DNA of 64,000 bases from Pelomonas sp. Root1444 (lineage in GTDB: Bacteria > Pseudomonadota > Gammaproteobacteria > Burkholderiales > Burkholderiaceae_C), in assembly GCF_001426885.1 (NCBI RefSeq), contig NZ_LMFP01000003.1:186001-250000 (forward strand), given 5' to 3'. The position numbers and the translations under genes were made by a program. Below, piece after piece: positions 63,574-64,000 of the stretch. How positions within the stretch are numbered: the first letter of the stretch is position 1; the number at the start of each line of letters is the position of its first letter. The notes under the pieces were generated by a model that was given only the letters and a program-made list of their open reading frames with translations, ran no database searches and was not told the DNA's origin.

Positions 63574-64000
63574 TCACCTGCCCTGCCCCGCCAGCGCCTC
63601 CCGCACCGCCGCCACCTGGCGGCGCGACACGGCCAGCCATTCGTCGACGTGCACGATGCGCACGGCCCAGCTGTCGGCGCCGTCGGCGTTGGGGTCGCCG
63701 CCGTCCAGCTCGCCGAAGCTCGTCGGCGCATGCCGCTCCAGCTCGCGCACGGCCCAGCGGGCGACGAGCGCGTTGCGGTGGATGCGCAGGAAGCGGTCGC
63801 CGAAGCGCTGCTCCAGCTCGGACAACGCGCCGTCCATGACGTGGCTTTCGCTGGCGGTGCGCAGCGTCACGTACTTCAGCTCGGCCTTGAAGTACAGGAC
63901 CTCGGCCACCGGCACGCGCTTCAGGCGGCCACGGTCGGCGATGGCGATGAAGTCGGCGTCGGGTGGCGCCGGCTTGTCGCGTGGCTGGGCGGGCTGCTGG
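63574..64000 (-). CDS. LytTR-family response regulator, C-terminal part (cut by window edge)
   Basis: The visible part is a LytTR DNA-binding domain. FIAIADRGRLKRVP leads into VAEVLYFKAELKYVTLRT, then MDGALSELEQRFGDRFLRIHRNALVA with the conserved RIHRN segment, and a tail with LAVSRRQVAAVREAL. A Pro-rich linker (QQPAQPRDKPAPPD) precedes it, so an N-terminal receiver domain is expected beyond the window, as in AlgR-type regulators. A 30-residue insertion (HAPTSFGELDGGDPNADGAD region) interrupts the domain and is typical of the beta-proteobacterial forms. Confidence 0.85.
   Translation of the reverse strand, partial: QQPAQPRDKPAPPDADFIAIADRGRLKRVPVAEVLYFKAELKYVTLRTASESHVMDGALSELEQRFGDRFLRIHRNALVARWAVRELERHAPTSFGELDGGDPNADGADSWAVRIVHVDEWLAVSRRQVAAVREALAGQGR

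Overview
The window is high-GC, densely packed DNA with strong GC bias at third codon positions. The housekeeping genes (guaBA, ratA-rnfH beside smpB, gmk-rpoZ-spoT, greB, hemCDXY, ppc) have the content and neighbour order of a beta-proteobacterium of the order Burkholderiales. A Rubrivivax/Roseateles/Pelomonas-type organism is my inference. I recognise no phage, insertion sequence, integrase or CRISPR array.

Layout. 1-10257: a secreted phospholipase C (cut by the window edge), the GMP branch (guaB, a Tet-type MFS pump, guaA), a DUF4124 protein, rnfH-ratA divergent from smpB, metC-rimO and phaR. 10258-13714: a Fur-box-controlled TonB receptor coupled to a PepSY membrane protein. 13781-16960: gmk-rpoZ-spoT. 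17281-22663: a very large TonB receptor followed by a Sel1-repeat protein that carries a TonB-box-like segment. 22664-24345: greB and an AMACR-type CoA transferase/racemase.

24360-42422 is an anaerobic respiration block. It holds nosZ-nosR-nosDFYL, a divergent cytochrome c lipoprotein with nosX/apbE, nnrS plus a Dnr-type regulator, a class III ribonucleotide reductase, and a DUF2249 gene with ubiU-ubiV-ubiT for oxygen-independent ubiquinone synthesis. It ends at tRNA-Arg(ACG). Four TTGA-N6-TCAA-type boxes lie in its promoters. The encoded Dnr-like protein has the matching E-x-x-S-R recognition helix and lacks the FNR iron-sulfur cysteines. The block therefore reads as one regulon: N2O reduction, NO defence, anaerobic dNTP supply and anaerobic quinone supply. 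The most striking point is that NrdD is split. The catalytic chain lacks the glycyl radical motif, and a separate 60-residue protein with its own ribosome-binding site carries it.

42512-46599 is hemCDXY and 56001-58790 is ppc. Between them lies a cluster of five genes: a TonB receptor, a tryptophan-halogenase-family protein, SapC, a cupin and a second halogenase fused to a DUF6445-type domain. From remembered synteny ppc and hemC are usually direct divergent neighbours, so this cluster looks inserted and leaves only 35 bases in front of hemC. The right end (58897-64000) holds a diguanylate cyclase, a glycine-zipper envelope protein, an alpha/beta hydrolase, an unrecognised membrane-anchored protein and a LytTR regulator cut by the window edge.
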